64,000 bases of DNA from assembly GCA_002708265.1 (NCBI GenBank), contig PANA01000001.1:248001-312000 (forward strand), in the 5' to 3' direction. The notes under the pieces are model-generated. The model did not search any database. It saw only the letters and a program-made list of their open reading frames with translations, and was not told where the DNA came from. Each line of letters opens with the position of its first letter. Positions within the stretch are counted from its first letter, which is position 1. This document shows positions 48,401 through 56,674 of the stretch, piece by piece. A program made the position numbers and the translations under genes. This DNA comes from Legionellales bacterium (GTDB lineage: Bacteria > Pseudomonadota > Gammaproteobacteria > Berkiellales > Berkiellaceae).

Positions 48401-49305
48401 CTATCATTACCCGCAATCGTTCTGACAGATGATTTTCCACCAAGCACATTATAACAAGCAGAGCCACTGAGAGTTGTCTTGAGTGTTTCTGTAGCATTCA
48501 TTCCAGATGAGTTTGGATTATAGGTAATATGCCACACCTGGACATTGGTGCTGTCTACGACAAACTTAACGTGACTATCCCATAAATCGATTTCATCGTT
48601 ACTACTATCAGTGGCATTAACATTTGAGCCTCTAAGCGGTCTAGAGTCACTATAGCCTCTGTCATCAATCCAAACAGCGTACTCAAAGCCGGCTAAGTTC
48701 CGAGTGCTGCTGTACCCCTGTGTTCCTTCTCTAGGGTTACTTCGTGCGTTACTAAAGCTGGCATTCGTACATAATTCATCTGTATCAACACAAGGCCCAT
48801 TCCAAGGACTATGGGTGCTGTCAGGGTTATAGTAAATAACGTTTAGATCGGATGAAAGAACTCGCCAGTCAGAATCTTCTGCGCCACAAGCTTCATTTGA
48901 GGCATATGAGGTGCTGTTACAGTCATCCGGATAGTCATTATCACTGGTTCGATACATATAGGCGATGTATCGCCAGTTGTTGTTTGCCCAGGTTCGCATC
49001 ATGCCGTTGGTGATTTCAAATCCACATTCACTAGAGTAATATGATCCCGTGATATTCGGATCATAACTACAAGCATGCCAGTGCACTGGCGTTAGAATAG
49101 ACCAATCCATAGAGCCAGAGTCATCTACCATAAAGAAGATATTCGGTTTAACCGTTGATCCTAAGAATAGTGGAGTCGTCGCTAAATCTAGCTCTCCCCC
49201 TTTAGCCGGTGTCCAAGTGAACGACAGGCCAATCAGCATCATTAGAATAATGACGGCTCTTTTGATGGTTTTTAATGGGTGGCGCATGCCACTTACCGCA
49301 TTCAT
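45490..49305 (-). CDS. pilY1: Type IV pilus tip-associated adhesin/regulator PilY1
   Basis: The 1271-residue protein has an N-terminal signal region (about 12-36), then a von Willebrand A-like part whose metal site DDSGSM is at 61-66. The C-terminal half is a beta-propeller with the calcium loop DINADYITD at about 978-986 and the following YAGDLEGNMWRFDL, the strongest family hallmark. PilY1 promotes pilus extension and surface attachment. Asp-rich loops around DTDNDGWPD suggest extra calcium sites. It lies between pilX and the small PilY2-position gene. Confidence 0.95.
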   Translation of the reverse strand: MNAVSGMRHPLKTIKRAVIILMMLIGLSFTWTPAKGGELDLATTPLFLGSTVKPNIFFMVDDSGSMDWSILTPVHWHACSYDPNITGSYYSSECGFEITNGMMRTWANNNWRYIAYMYRTSDNDYPDDCNSTSYASNEACGAEDSDWRVLSSDLNVIYYNPDSTHSPWNGPCVDTDELCTNASFSNARSNPREGTQGYSSTRNLAGFEYAVWIDDRGYSDSRPLRGSNVNATDSSNDEIDLWDSHVKFVVDSTNVQVWHITYNPNSSGMNATETLKTTLSGSACYNVLGGKSSVRTIAGNDSGWSGTGSGDCRTISEVQQNVADWYTYERRRSFVTKSAISSVIKDAEYYRYGLSVINLYTSLFTEVPSDNQSEYAEHNNALLADLYDFNWPVAGTPLRSGLQKVGQYFDNTLSGKSDPIQEACQQNFSILLTDGYWNGDSPSSYIGDSDNDGHSRTLADVAHYYYDKDLSDLENIVAPNTFDEATHQHMVTFTVAFGVSGLLIDTDNDGWPDPTLDTNDDWGNPFYSEASKIDDLWHAAYNSSGTFVGAQTPDSVSETLAAALANIANRVSSATTVAQNSTTLKTDSQVYQARFDSSNWSGQLLAYTIDSEGEIGSTPVWNAHCVLTGGTCTAPSSTFDGISYDNRVIITRDWTSASGIPFRTPEDFSVLLEQDGTLPDNLDSLLANAPYEISTSNTSEQNDNWDFAEDLIEYIRGNRDHESQNSPSVNSFRNRGSILGDIIHSDPVYVGAPQRLYNDNFDSAPYSAFKSAYASRMPVVYTGGNDGMMHGFRADTGAEVIAYVPGIRHNYEKLPNLAVQPYLHQYLVDGSPTVSDVVIGNEWRTVLASGMRSGGQGIFALDVTDPSSFSEANAENIYLFEFSDEDDADLGFTHSNITLAKVKVNAADYRWAAIFGNGYNNSQADGYASSNGQASLFIVLLEGGTNGQWTLGSNYFKLSTGVGSTSTPNGLASPYAVDINADYITDYVYAGDLEGNMWRFDLTGSASEWNSSKLFETDNNQAITASPIVGVHPTGLENGVLVYFGTGKYLEPTDNSTVSQTTQSFYAVWDQFDGSTISKADLLEQEILDEQAQLFDTDGDAQQDSLINGRRTTDDTIDWDVNNGWYMDLIVSGSNDNQGERQVTRPLLRNGAVIFTTLIPSSSSCDFGGESWIMELDAASGSALPMSPFDFNNNHTFDDGDKIDFVYGQTAERAAASGYQSEVGITATPAVFVAASKVSEVKVISGSGGLGSFTEGPVNTTVGRQTWRQIK

Positions 49306-49314
49306 GATCTTCCT

Positions 49315-49842
49315 CTAGTTATAAAACACTGAAAAAATGGATTGAACAATGGACTGTGACTGTGTTGTTTGACCAGTACCTCTTGCCGTCACTCGATAGT
49401 AGTAAGTACCTTTTCCTTGAGATTGAGCATCAGGACTCAACTCATGAGGGATAAAATGTGTTTGTTCAATAATGTAGCGAGGATCAACACTGACTTGCGC
49501 TAAAGTGGTGCTCATGGCCGTCCCATTTTGCATCCACCAGGCATGTGAATTATTCGTTAAATTACCATTTAAATCACCCACCCACACCGTACAGGGTGTA
49601 GTCTCGCAGCTACTAACCGCGGTTGGAATGTTGCTTTGCTCCTGTAACCATTTTTCTCCATCTGAAAGTGCAGACTCTGCAGCAGAGAAAGCAACAATAA
49701 TATTACGATTGTTTTGCACTATCCGTTCATCTAATTGAATTCTCGATAGGCCAGATACACCCAAGACCGTCATAACAAGCAAAAAGACCATGACGAGTAC
49801 TAAAGCAACCCCAGATTGTGATTTATGATTGACTGCCCACAT
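49315..49842 (-). CDS. pilX: Type IV pilus minor protein PilX
   Basis: The 175-residue protein has a class III-like N-terminus SGVALVLVMVFLLVMTVLG without the usual Glu5, a typical PilX trait. A pair of Cys residues (SCETTPC) and the motif AAESALSDGEKWL near 55-66 are also typical. It overlaps pilW by 20 bases. GAGG upstream supports the ATG. Confidence 0.9.
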   Translation of the reverse strand: MWAVNHKSQSGVALVLVMVFLLVMTVLGVSGLSRIQLDERIVQNNRNIIVAFSAAESALSDGEKWLQEQSNIPTAVSSCETTPCTVWVGDLNGNLTNNSHAWWMQNGTAMSTTLAQVSVDPRYIIEQTHFIPHELSPDAQSQGKGTYYYRVTARGTGQTTQSQSIVQSIFSVFYN

Positions 49843-50629
49843 AGCTCACATTCCTCAATTGAATCGTTTGTGTAATTACTTGGCGATATCTTCGATCGTC
49901 GGCAGGATCGATAATCTCCCCTAATACGTTAAATATTTGAGTCGTTGGTTGTGCTTGTATTTCTTGATCAGTTCTCAATAAAAGACCAAGACGAAGCGCG
50001 GTTACATTTGCCCAGTCAAGTCCACTGTAGTCAGGCGTTACATAACGGTCAGCAACGCGATCGCCATTTAAATCCTCTCCTAATAAGACCTGTAAGCTTT
50101 CAATGTTATCAGCAAGCGCAAATGATGTAGTGGTTCCTGTTGTTCCATTTTGCGCTTCGCACACCAGCTCAAAATCACTATTGACTGAAAAAATATTGGT
50201 TGCCATATCGCCGGCATCTAATGGCGTATTTAAGCAATCGCTCACTAAGTTGTCGGGTGTGCCTAAGCCATTGCCAGATCCCTGAAAGCGAATAGTCAAC
50301 GTATCAGAACCGAAAAACCCATCATTATCAGTTGCGCTGATATAAGGAGTGCCAGATAGATAGACTTCATCTAAATTAGTAAAACTTAGACCGGACTGAG
50401 CGTTGGGTGGAGAGCGAAATCCTGCCATACGTGCCGCATACTCTAGTTGGTATTGAACAAAGACAAAGTCAGATTTTAAATCAGATAATTGGCTTGTCAT
50501 TCCTTGCATGATTTTGTGCTGCATAAACAACTGCATAACAAAAACCATAAGTAGTGAGCTCAGAGTGATGCCGACAAGAAGCTCAACAACACTAAAACCT
50601 GATTGTGGGATTAAGTTGAAGCCTCTCAT
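49823..50629 (-). CDS. pilW: Type IV pilus minor pilin PilW
   Basis: The 268-residue prepilin starts at the ATG at 50629, which forms an ATGA overlap with pilV. The leader ends MRGFNLIPQSG before FSVVELLVGITLSSL. Then comes the long globular domain of PilW proteins with an EYAARMAGFR segment near 70-80 and an Asp-rich loop (EDLNGDRVADR). The upstream frame to 50692 lies within pilV and is not used. Confidence 0.92.
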   Translation of the reverse strand: MRGFNLIPQSGFSVVELLVGITLSSLLMVFVMQLFMQHKIMQGMTSQLSDLKSDFVFVQYQLEYAARMAGFRSPPNAQSGLSFTNLDEVYLSGTPYISATDNDGFFGSDTLTIRFQGSGNGLGTPDNLVSDCLNTPLDAGDMATNIFSVNSDFELVCEAQNGTTGTTTSFALADNIESLQVLLGEDLNGDRVADRYVTPDYSGLDWANVTALRLGLLLRTDQEIQAQPTTQIFNVLGEIIDPADDRRYRQVITQTIQLRNVSYVGSQS

Positions 50630-51243
50630 GGTGAAACACTCATTGTGTGTTGTTGAAGTGTAGAACCACTGTCTTTGCGCTCTGTCCACCAAAGCTTAAT
50701 GGCGTATACCGGACGGTCTGTAACAGACACGACCCCATCACATGCCGGAGTCGCGGGAGTGCCGTCTTCTGGCGTACTATCGATGCAGACCACGCCACTG
50801 GCACTTGGCAAAGTGGCAGCGCTTGCAGGATGCCAGTCAGTGCTAGTGCTGCCAGCAATTAGGTTTTGCCATTCATAAAAATCAAATAACGCCATCGCAG
50901 TCGCATCGCAGCTGCTATCATTTTCAGCACCTTGATCGGATAGGCCCAGACAGGCGGGGGTTTCACCAATAGACCGATCTGGATTGTTATATGCACTGCT
51001 GGTGCCGAGCAAAGCTTCAGCAGGGTTTGCACGGATTCTATCCGCCATATCGGCAACCAACAGCGATGCAGTGGCTCTCACCTGGGAGTCATTTTGTAAC
51101 ATCAAAGCATTCATGTGTAGTTGAATAAGCCCTAAAAGCCCTGTCGAAAAAATGACTAGAGCAACGAGCACTTCCACTAAACTGAAACCCTCTGAAACAA
51201 ATTGCTTTAACTGTAAGGCCTTAACCTTTTCGTGATACACCAC
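50626..51243 (-). CDS. pilV: Type IV pilus minor pilin PilV
   Basis: The 205-residue prepilin is cleaved after SEG before FSLVEVLVALVIFS, with Glu5 present. ADMADRIRANP near 65-75 is the typical PilV segment. The start is one of two adjacent GTG codons (51243 or 51240) after AAGG. It lies between the fimU-like gene and pilW. Confidence 0.92.
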   Translation of the reverse strand: MVYHEKVKALQLKQFVSEGFSLVEVLVALVIFSTGLLGLIQLHMNALMLQNDSQVRATASLLVADMADRIRANPAEALLGTSSAYNNPDRSIGETPACLGLSDQGAENDSSCDATAMALFDFYEWQNLIAGSTSTDWHPASAATLPSASGVVCIDSTPEDGTPATPACDGVVSVTDRPVYAIKLWWTERKDSGSTLQQHTMSVSP

Positions 51244-51319
51244 TAATACCTTTTAACTAAACCCATAACCGTATTGTAGTAGGTCCTCAGAAGGTATTTA
51301 GGTGAATAACCCCGATAGT

Positions 51320-51841
51320 TTATGGGCAGTTATCTGTTGAAACGCTAATGTCTCCATTGAGAAGTAGAGTAATGCGATGAAGATTTGGTCCGCTGCACCC
51401 GTTGGCCTGAATAGAAAAAACAGTGCCGACATCGGCAGTGTCTACAAATCCGCGAGAAGAGAAGGTAATCAGTGTATTAGACGGCTGGGCCGTAAGAGTA
51501 AGGTTATTTGAGAGTTGTCGGTGCACCCGTAAAGGAAACTCTGTGTCATCGTTGTTCATGACAGTATCTTCATTCTCGTTCGGGAAAATAATCCACCCCA
51601 TGGACCAGTTGGAACCACAACTAGAGTAATCAGTATTCGCTGAAGGGCAGATAGAGACACCATGAGCACGTTGGATTGCCTCAGAGCGGGCGTATCGTAA
51701 TGCTGAAGCCCATTCTCCAGCCAGCTGCTGCGCTTGATTATGGCGAATGATGCTCTCAAACCCAGGCAGTGCAAATACCATAATGATTGCCCCAATACTT
51801 AAGGCAACGAGTAACTCAATCAGGGATAGTCCTTTGTGCAT
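51320..51841 (-). CDS. fimU: GspH/FimT-family minor pilin (FimU position)
   Basis: The 173-residue pseudopilin has a short leader MHKG followed by LSLIELLVALSIGAI, then ARSEAIQRAHGVSICPS near 65-81, typical of the GspH/FimT group, and a Cys pair near the end. By gene order it corresponds to FimU of P. aeruginosa. The frame extends upstream, but the ATG at 51841 puts the leader at the right length. It heads the pilus operon, divergent from cydA. Confidence 0.88.
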   Translation of the reverse strand: MHKGLSLIELLVALSIGAIIMVFALPGFESIIRHNQAQQLAGEWASALRYARSEAIQRAHGVSICPSANTDYSSCGSNWSMGWIIFPNENEDTVMNNDDTEFPLRVHRQLSNNLTLTAQPSNTLITFSSRGFVDTADVGTVFSIQANGCSGPNLHRITLLLNGDISVSTDNCP

Positions 51842-52008
51842 AACAGTAATTCTCGTTTGTGTATAAGAATAGTTTAGATCAAGAACGGGTTTTAATGAGA
51901 AAATCAACTCAAATCCAAAAAAAATTAAGTTAAGCCAACCATTTATTCGTGAGATTTTGTATACTGGATTGCGACAAACAGTATGTAAAAATACCAAGAG
52001 GATCCCGT

Positions 52009-53421
52009 ATGTTAGAGCTACTTGACCCCGTACTACTTGCTCGCATCCAGTTCGCTTTCACCATCGCGTTTCATATTATTTTCCCGGCCTTTACAATCGG
52101 GTTGGCTGCCTGGCTGGCCGTTGTAGAGTGGCGATGGCTTAGAACCGGCAACCCGGTTTACCAAGAAGTTTATCGAATGTGGGTAAAAATATTTGCCGTT
52201 TGTTTTGGAATGGGCGTTGTCTCTGGTGTCGTTATGTCCTACCAGTTTGGAACAAACTGGTCAGTCTTTTCGGACAAAGTTGCCAACATTTTGGGGCCAC
52301 TTTTAGGGTATGAGGTGTTAACAGCCTTCTTCTTAGAAGCGTCCTTCTTGGGAATTATGTTATTTGGGTGGGGGCGTGTCAGTCGTCGCATGCACTTCAC
52401 TGCTACCTGTATCGTTGCAGTGGGAACCTTGATTTCAGCCTTCTGGATTTTATCTGCAAATAGCTGGATGCAAACGCCTCAAGGCTTTACAGTTGGAAAT
52501 GACGGGCTATTATATCCTACCTCTTGGATGGAAATCATTTTTAATCCCTCTTTCCCTTACCGGTATTTTCATATGGTGACAGGAGCCTTTCTTACCACTG
52601 CTTTTGTTGTTGGTGGAGTGGGGTCTTACTATTTGTTTAGACAAAAATTTGTTGAGCATGCGAAAGTCATGGTGGGAATGGCCATGCTGATGGCGGTTTT
52701 TGTCGCACCAGCACAGATTTTTATCGGTGACATGCATGGTTTAAATACTCTGGAGCACCAGCCCGCAAAAATCGCGGCGATGGAAGGGCTCTGGGACACG
52801 GAAAAGGGTGCAGGCTTGCGAGTCTTTGCTGTTCCAAATCAAGCAGAGCAAAAAAATGATTATGAAATCGTTATTCCAAAATTAACCAGTATGGTGTTAA
52901 CCCATGATTGGGATGGAGAAGTGAAAGGACTGAAAGAGTGGGCGCCTGAAGATCAACCGCCTGTTATGATGACATTTTTTGCCTTTCGGGTCATGGTTGG
53001 AATCGGCGTCGCCATGGCGTTCACAGGAGTGTGTGCAGCAATTTTATATTTGACAGGTCGATTGTTTACCTGCCGCGCATTTCAATTGTGGTGCATGCTG
53101 CTGACCCCCAGTGGTTTTATTGCGGTCATTAGTGGGTGGATAGTGACAGAGGTTGGTCGACAACCCTATACCGCTTACGGAGTGATTCGAACTTCAGAAA
53201 GTATCTCGCCTGTTATTCCTGAGCAAATTGCCATCACTTTGCTGGCGTTTATCATTGTATACACGTTGGTTTTCGGGGCAGGTAGCTACTACATTCTAAA
53301 GCTTATTCGTAAAGGAGTGCCGATTGCTGGGGACAAAGAAGAGTTTTATGACCACAGTACCGAAGCGGCTGTTGCGACCCACTTACCCTCTCGGTTAACA
53401 GGAGGTTCTGACAATGCTTGA
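52009..53421 (+). CDS. cydA: Cytochrome bd-type ubiquinol oxidase subunit I
   Basis: Subunit I of a bd-type terminal oxidase holds hemes b558, b595 and d. The 470-residue protein begins MLELLDPVLLARIQFAFTIAFHI, and His residues in the first helices supply ligands. The Q-loop is short, and the motif EVGRQPYTAYG has Tyr where E. coli CydA has Trp. Both traits point to the cyanide-insensitive (CIO) subgroup. AGAGG precedes the ATG at 52009. cydB overlaps by 8 bases. Confidence 0.94.
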   Translation: MLELLDPVLLARIQFAFTIAFHIIFPAFTIGLAAWLAVVEWRWLRTGNPVYQEVYRMWVKIFAVCFGMGVVSGVVMSYQFGTNWSVFSDKVANILGPLLGYEVLTAFFLEASFLGIMLFGWGRVSRRMHFTATCIVAVGTLISAFWILSANSWMQTPQGFTVGNDGLLYPTSWMEIIFNPSFPYRYFHMVTGAFLTTAFVVGGVGSYYLFRQKFVEHAKVMVGMAMLMAVFVAPAQIFIGDMHGLNTLEHQPAKIAAMEGLWDTEKGAGLRVFAVPNQAEQKNDYEIVIPKLTSMVLTHDWDGEVKGLKEWAPEDQPPVMMTFFAFRVMVGIGVAMAFTGVCAAILYLTGRLFTCRAFQLWCMLLTPSGFIAVISGWIVTEVGRQPYTAYGVIRTSESISPVIPEQIAITLLAFIIVYTLVFGAGSYYILKLIRKGVPIAGDKEEFYDHSTEAAVATHLPSRLTGGSDNA

Positions 53422-54439
53422 TTTTTCACCATGGATTAACTTGCCACTGATTTGGGGTGGATTGATAGCAACTGCCGTATTTTTGTACGTGGTGCTAGAT
53501 GGGTTTGGTTTGGGGTGTGGGATCCTATTTCCGTTTGCGCCATCTAATGAATGTCGTAGCCGAATGATGAACTCAGTAACACCATTTTGGGATGCGAATG
53601 AAACTTGGTTGGTGTTAGGTGGGGCCGGTTTATTTGTTGCGTTTCCAGCCGCCTACACAATATTGTTTCCGGCGTTGTATATCCCGCTGATTATCATGCT
53701 GCTAGGGCTGGTATTTAGAGGCGTTGCTTTTGAGTTCCGCTTTAAGGCCTCATCGCCGCGGCAGCAAAAAATCTGGGATGTTTCCTTTCATGCCGGTTCT
53801 CTGACAGCAGCCTTCATGCAGGGAGTAGCGCTCGGAAACTTTGTTCAGGGCGTTGAAGTCGTGGGACGAAACTATGCCGGTGGTCCATTAGACTGGGCAA
53901 ATGGCTTTGCCATGCTTTGTGGAATATCCGTGGTCTTTGGTTATGCTTTGCTGGGCGCAACCTGGCTGATTCTGAAGACGGAAGGGCAGACGCAGGATTG
54001 GGCGAGAGCCGTGGCACGGTATGTTATGTTTTATGTTGCCTTGGCAATGGTTATCGTCAGTATTAGTATGCCTTTTGTGGATAACCGGGTATTAGAAATT
54101 TGGTTTTCTGATACTAGCCCGTATGTCATATTTGCGATACCTGCATTAACGACAGTGGCTTTTATTAAGCTTTGGTTGGACTTAAATGATAGTCGAAAAG
54201 AAGCAAGACCATTTATCTTGTCGATTACTTTGTTTACATTGGGGTACTCGGGGCTCGCTATTAGCTTATATCCATGGATTGTGCCATTCCACTTCACGAT
54301 TTGGGATGCGGCAGCTCATCCAGCATCACAGTCATTATCCTTGGTGGGAACGGCTATATTCTTGCCAATTATTCTTATGTATACCGGCTATTGTTACTAC
54401 GTGTTTAGAGGTAAAGCGACACATGAAAGTCTTTACTAA
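53414..54439 (+). CDS. cydB: Cytochrome bd-type ubiquinol oxidase subunit II
   Basis: The 341-residue membrane protein has about eight or nine helices, with FLYVVLDGFGLGCGILFPF near residues 23-41 and the conserved FWDANETWLVLGG near 58-70. It pairs with CydA. Its start overlaps cydA and its end overlaps a DUF2474 gene, giving a compact three-gene operon. Confidence 0.95.
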   Translation: MLDFSPWINLPLIWGGLIATAVFLYVVLDGFGLGCGILFPFAPSNECRSRMMNSVTPFWDANETWLVLGGAGLFVAFPAAYTILFPALYIPLIIMLLGLVFRGVAFEFRFKASSPRQQKIWDVSFHAGSLTAAFMQGVALGNFVQGVEVVGRNYAGGPLDWANGFAMLCGISVVFGYALLGATWLILKTEGQTQDWARAVARYVMFYVALAMVIVSISMPFVDNRVLEIWFSDTSPYVIFAIPALTTVAFIKLWLDLNDSRKEARPFILSITLFTLGYSGLAISLYPWIVPFHFTIWDAAAHPASQSLSLVGTAIFLPIILMYTGYCYYVFRGKATHESLY

Positions 54440-54548
54440 ATTGCCACTATCTGTTCAGCAGTGGGCCTGGTTCATCATTTTATGGTGTGCAGGCTTTGCT
54501 ACTGTGTCTATTATGGCTTCAATCGTTCGTTGGATGATGGGGCTATAA
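54423..54548 (+). CDS. DUF2474 small subunit-like protein of the bd oxidase
   Basis: A 41-residue protein starts at the ATG at 54423, 17 bases before the end of cydB. It has one transmembrane helix with WAWFIILWCAGFATVS and a closing VRWMMGL. This is the DUF2474 pattern, found after CIO-type cydB genes and comparable to CydX. The in-frame region further upstream is out of frame with cydB and has no start signal. Confidence 0.85.
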   Translation: MKVFTKLPLSVQQWAWFIILWCAGFATVSIMASIVRWMMGL

Positions 54549-54568
54549 TCCTCTGCTTGTTCGGTTTA

Positions 54569-54605
54569 AGATAAAAGTCATTCGTTTAAAAGGTGACTTT
54601 TATCT
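54569..54605 (+). promoter_or_regulatory. 12-bp perfect inverted repeat abutting the photolyase start codon
   Basis: AGATAAAAGTCA (54569-54580) and TGACTTTTATCT (54594-54605) form a perfect dyad around a 13-base loop containing the AAAGG ribosome site. The right arm touches the ATG at 54606. It could be a repressor operator, a translational hairpin, or a weak terminator after the cyd operon. Confidence 0.6.
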
Positions 54606-56153
54606 ATGCCGACTGCACAATCTTCAGAGCAACCGGCTCTGCGCTTAATTCTTGCCGATCAATTAACGCTCTCCCTACCTGCGATCAAAAACGCCAGCCG
54701 ACAAGACTTATTTGTGATGGCTGAAGTCATGGAAGAGGCCCAGTATGTGCAGCACCATCCTAAAAAGATAGCGCTATTGTTTTCAGCGATGCGGCACTTT
54801 GCTCAAACACTATCAGAAAAAGGTTTCAGTGTTCAGTACTTTAAACTTGATGGTAAAGATGCCCCTCAATCTTTAGAAGAAGCCATAAAGAGATCGCTAG
54901 CCAAACGAGGCTTTCAAAAAGTGGTGACGACTTTCCCGGGTGAGTGGCGTGTTTTGAAAATGATGGAAAAGTGGCAAAAAGAACTGCCATGTCCTGTAGA
55001 GATATGTCCAGATGATCGATTTTATGTAACGCCGAGTGACTTTAAGGATTGGGAAAATACTCAAAAAGGATTATTAATGGCCAACTTCTATCGCTGGCTT
55101 AGAATAGAAAATAATATATTTATTACGAAAGATAAAAAGCCGGTAGGAGGGAAATGGAGCTTTGATGCAGATAATCGCAAACCCTTTAAGGCAGATATTA
55201 AAGTCCCCTCACCACGCACTTTTCAGTGTGATGACATAACTGAGTCTGTGTTGGACTTGGTTGAAGAAAAATTTAATCACCATTTTGGTCAATTACGCCC
55301 TTTTAACTACGCAGTGACAAGAGAGCAAGCGTTGAAAGTGCTTAACCAATTCATTGACCAGAGGCTACCTTGTTTCGGCGACTATCAGGATGCTATGTGG
55401 CAAGACGATCCCTGGTTATTTCATAGTCATCTTAGTTTTTATATCAATTGTGGACTACTGTTGCCTCAAGAGTGTATAGACAAAGCTATTCAAGCATACC
55501 AGGATAAGAAAGCGCCTATTAATGCCGTAGAAGGCTTTGTTCGACAAATTGTTGGCTGGAGAGAGTTTATTCGCGGAGTCTATTGGCAGAACATGCCTGG
55601 ATATACAGAACAAAATAAGCTGAAAGCAAGCCGGCCACTTCCGGGGTGGTACTGGGGAAAAGCTTGTCAGTTAAACTGTTTAAAATCATGTGTTCAGGAT
55701 ACAAAAGCTCACGCGTATGCTCACCACATACAACGATTAATGGTGCTAGGCAATTTTGCGTTGCTGACAGGAATTAATCCATCTGAAGTGCAAAAGTGGT
55801 TTCTCGAAGTGTATGCAGATGCGTATGAGTGGGTAGAAAGCCCTAACGTTCAAGGAATGGCCTTGTATGCAGACGGGGGTGTTTTTGCAAGCAAACCTTA
55901 TGCCGCTGGTGGGGCTTACATCAACAAAATGTCGAATTACTGTAAAAGTTGTCACTATGATGTAAAAGAAAAAACAGGTCCTAAAGCTTGCCCTTTTAAT
56001 TACTTATATTGGGATTTTCTAGCACGTCACAGAGAAGAGTTTTCAGATAATCAACGACTGGCAATGATTTATCGAACCTGGGATAAGATGGATGCCTCAA
56101 AGCAAGAAGCTACTCGTCAGTCTGCGGCGATATTTTTAAAACAGTTAGACTAA
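54606..56153 (+). CDS. Iron-sulfur bacterial cryptochrome/photolyase (FeS-BCP)
   Basis: The 515-residue protein belongs to the deoxyribodipyrimidine photolyase-related family. Four cysteines at 358, 446, 449 and 462 have the same spacing as the [4Fe-4S] ligands of Agrobacterium PhrB as I recall them (350, 438, 441, 454). RQIVGWREFIRGVYW, QRLMVLGNFALLTGI and EWVESPNVQGMALYADGG are typical FAD-domain segments. The likely role is light-driven repair of (6-4) photoproducts. It follows the cyd operon and an inverted repeat. Confidence 0.93.
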   Translation: MPTAQSSEQPALRLILADQLTLSLPAIKNASRQDLFVMAEVMEEAQYVQHHPKKIALLFSAMRHFAQTLSEKGFSVQYFKLDGKDAPQSLEEAIKRSLAKRGFQKVVTTFPGEWRVLKMMEKWQKELPCPVEICPDDRFYVTPSDFKDWENTQKGLLMANFYRWLRIENNIFITKDKKPVGGKWSFDADNRKPFKADIKVPSPRTFQCDDITESVLDLVEEKFNHHFGQLRPFNYAVTREQALKVLNQFIDQRLPCFGDYQDAMWQDDPWLFHSHLSFYINCGLLLPQECIDKAIQAYQDKKAPINAVEGFVRQIVGWREFIRGVYWQNMPGYTEQNKLKASRPLPGWYWGKACQLNCLKSCVQDTKAHAYAHHIQRLMVLGNFALLTGINPSEVQKWFLEVYADAYEWVESPNVQGMALYADGGVFASKPYAAGGAYINKMSNYCKSCHYDVKEKTGPKACPFNYLYWDFLARHREEFSDNQRLAMIYRTWDKMDASKQEATRQSAAIFLKQLD

Positions 56154-56674
56154 GAAGAGCGGGTTTCAATTCTAGGGTGTCCACCATAGGCAAGAATGAC
56201 TGCATAATGATTTGTGACAAACCGTCCATTGGTCTTTGAATATCCACTGGGCTCATAAGTTGGGTACTGGTATTGAGGGAACCCCCGGTATGTAGTGTTG
56301 AAACTGAGGGGCTGACAGGCAAGAACTTCATCAGTGCTTTTGGTCAGAATATATCGTCCACTTGAAGAGCAGCTCGTTTTATTGTCAGTAGGACACACGG
56401 TGATGAGCGTTCTTTTTTGAGCCGCTAAAGTTCGAGCTGTACTTACAGTTTGAAGGATGGTCTGTGAAGTTATATACCCTTTTTGTTTATTGATAGCCTT
56501 CATAAAAGTAGGGACAGCTAATAATAAAATTATTATGGAGATACTTAATGTGACAACAAGCTCTATTAAAGAAAAGCCGTTACTGATTGGTATCTTCGTC
56601 TTGTATTTTGGAGAGACGGTATCGTAAAGAGCGGTAGGGAATGCCCAAAAGCTCAGCTGCTTTTTTCTTGTTGC
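56150..56674 (-). CDS. fimT: GspH/FimT-family minor pilin (FimT position), start uncertain
   Basis: The product has an N-terminal prepilin segment NGFSLIELVVTLSISIIILLL and a GspH-like globular part with a Cys pair (VCPTDNKTSC). Gene order next to pilR matches FimT of Pseudomonas. There is no ATG, GTG or TTG close to the cleavage site. The nearest ATG, at 56674, lies inside pilR, lacks a ribosome site and gives a leader of about 33 residues. A non-standard start near the pilR stop codon is possible. It overlaps convergent photolyase by 4 bases. Confidence 0.7.
   Translation of the reverse strand, partial: ATRKKQLSFWAFPTALYDTVSPKYKTKIPISNGFSLIELVVTLSISIIILLLAVPTFMKAINKQKGYITSQTILQTVSTARTLAAQKRTLITVCPTDNKTSCSSSGRYILTKSTDEVLACQPLSFNTTYRGFPQYQYPTYEPSGYSKTNGRFVTNHYAVILAYGGHPRIETRSS

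Noticed and set aside
51842-52008. Possible sigma54 promoter or FNR box between fimU and cydA
   Set aside because: TGGC at the right strand lacks the GC dinucleotide at the required distance, and the FNR-like half-sites are spaced by 6 instead of 4.
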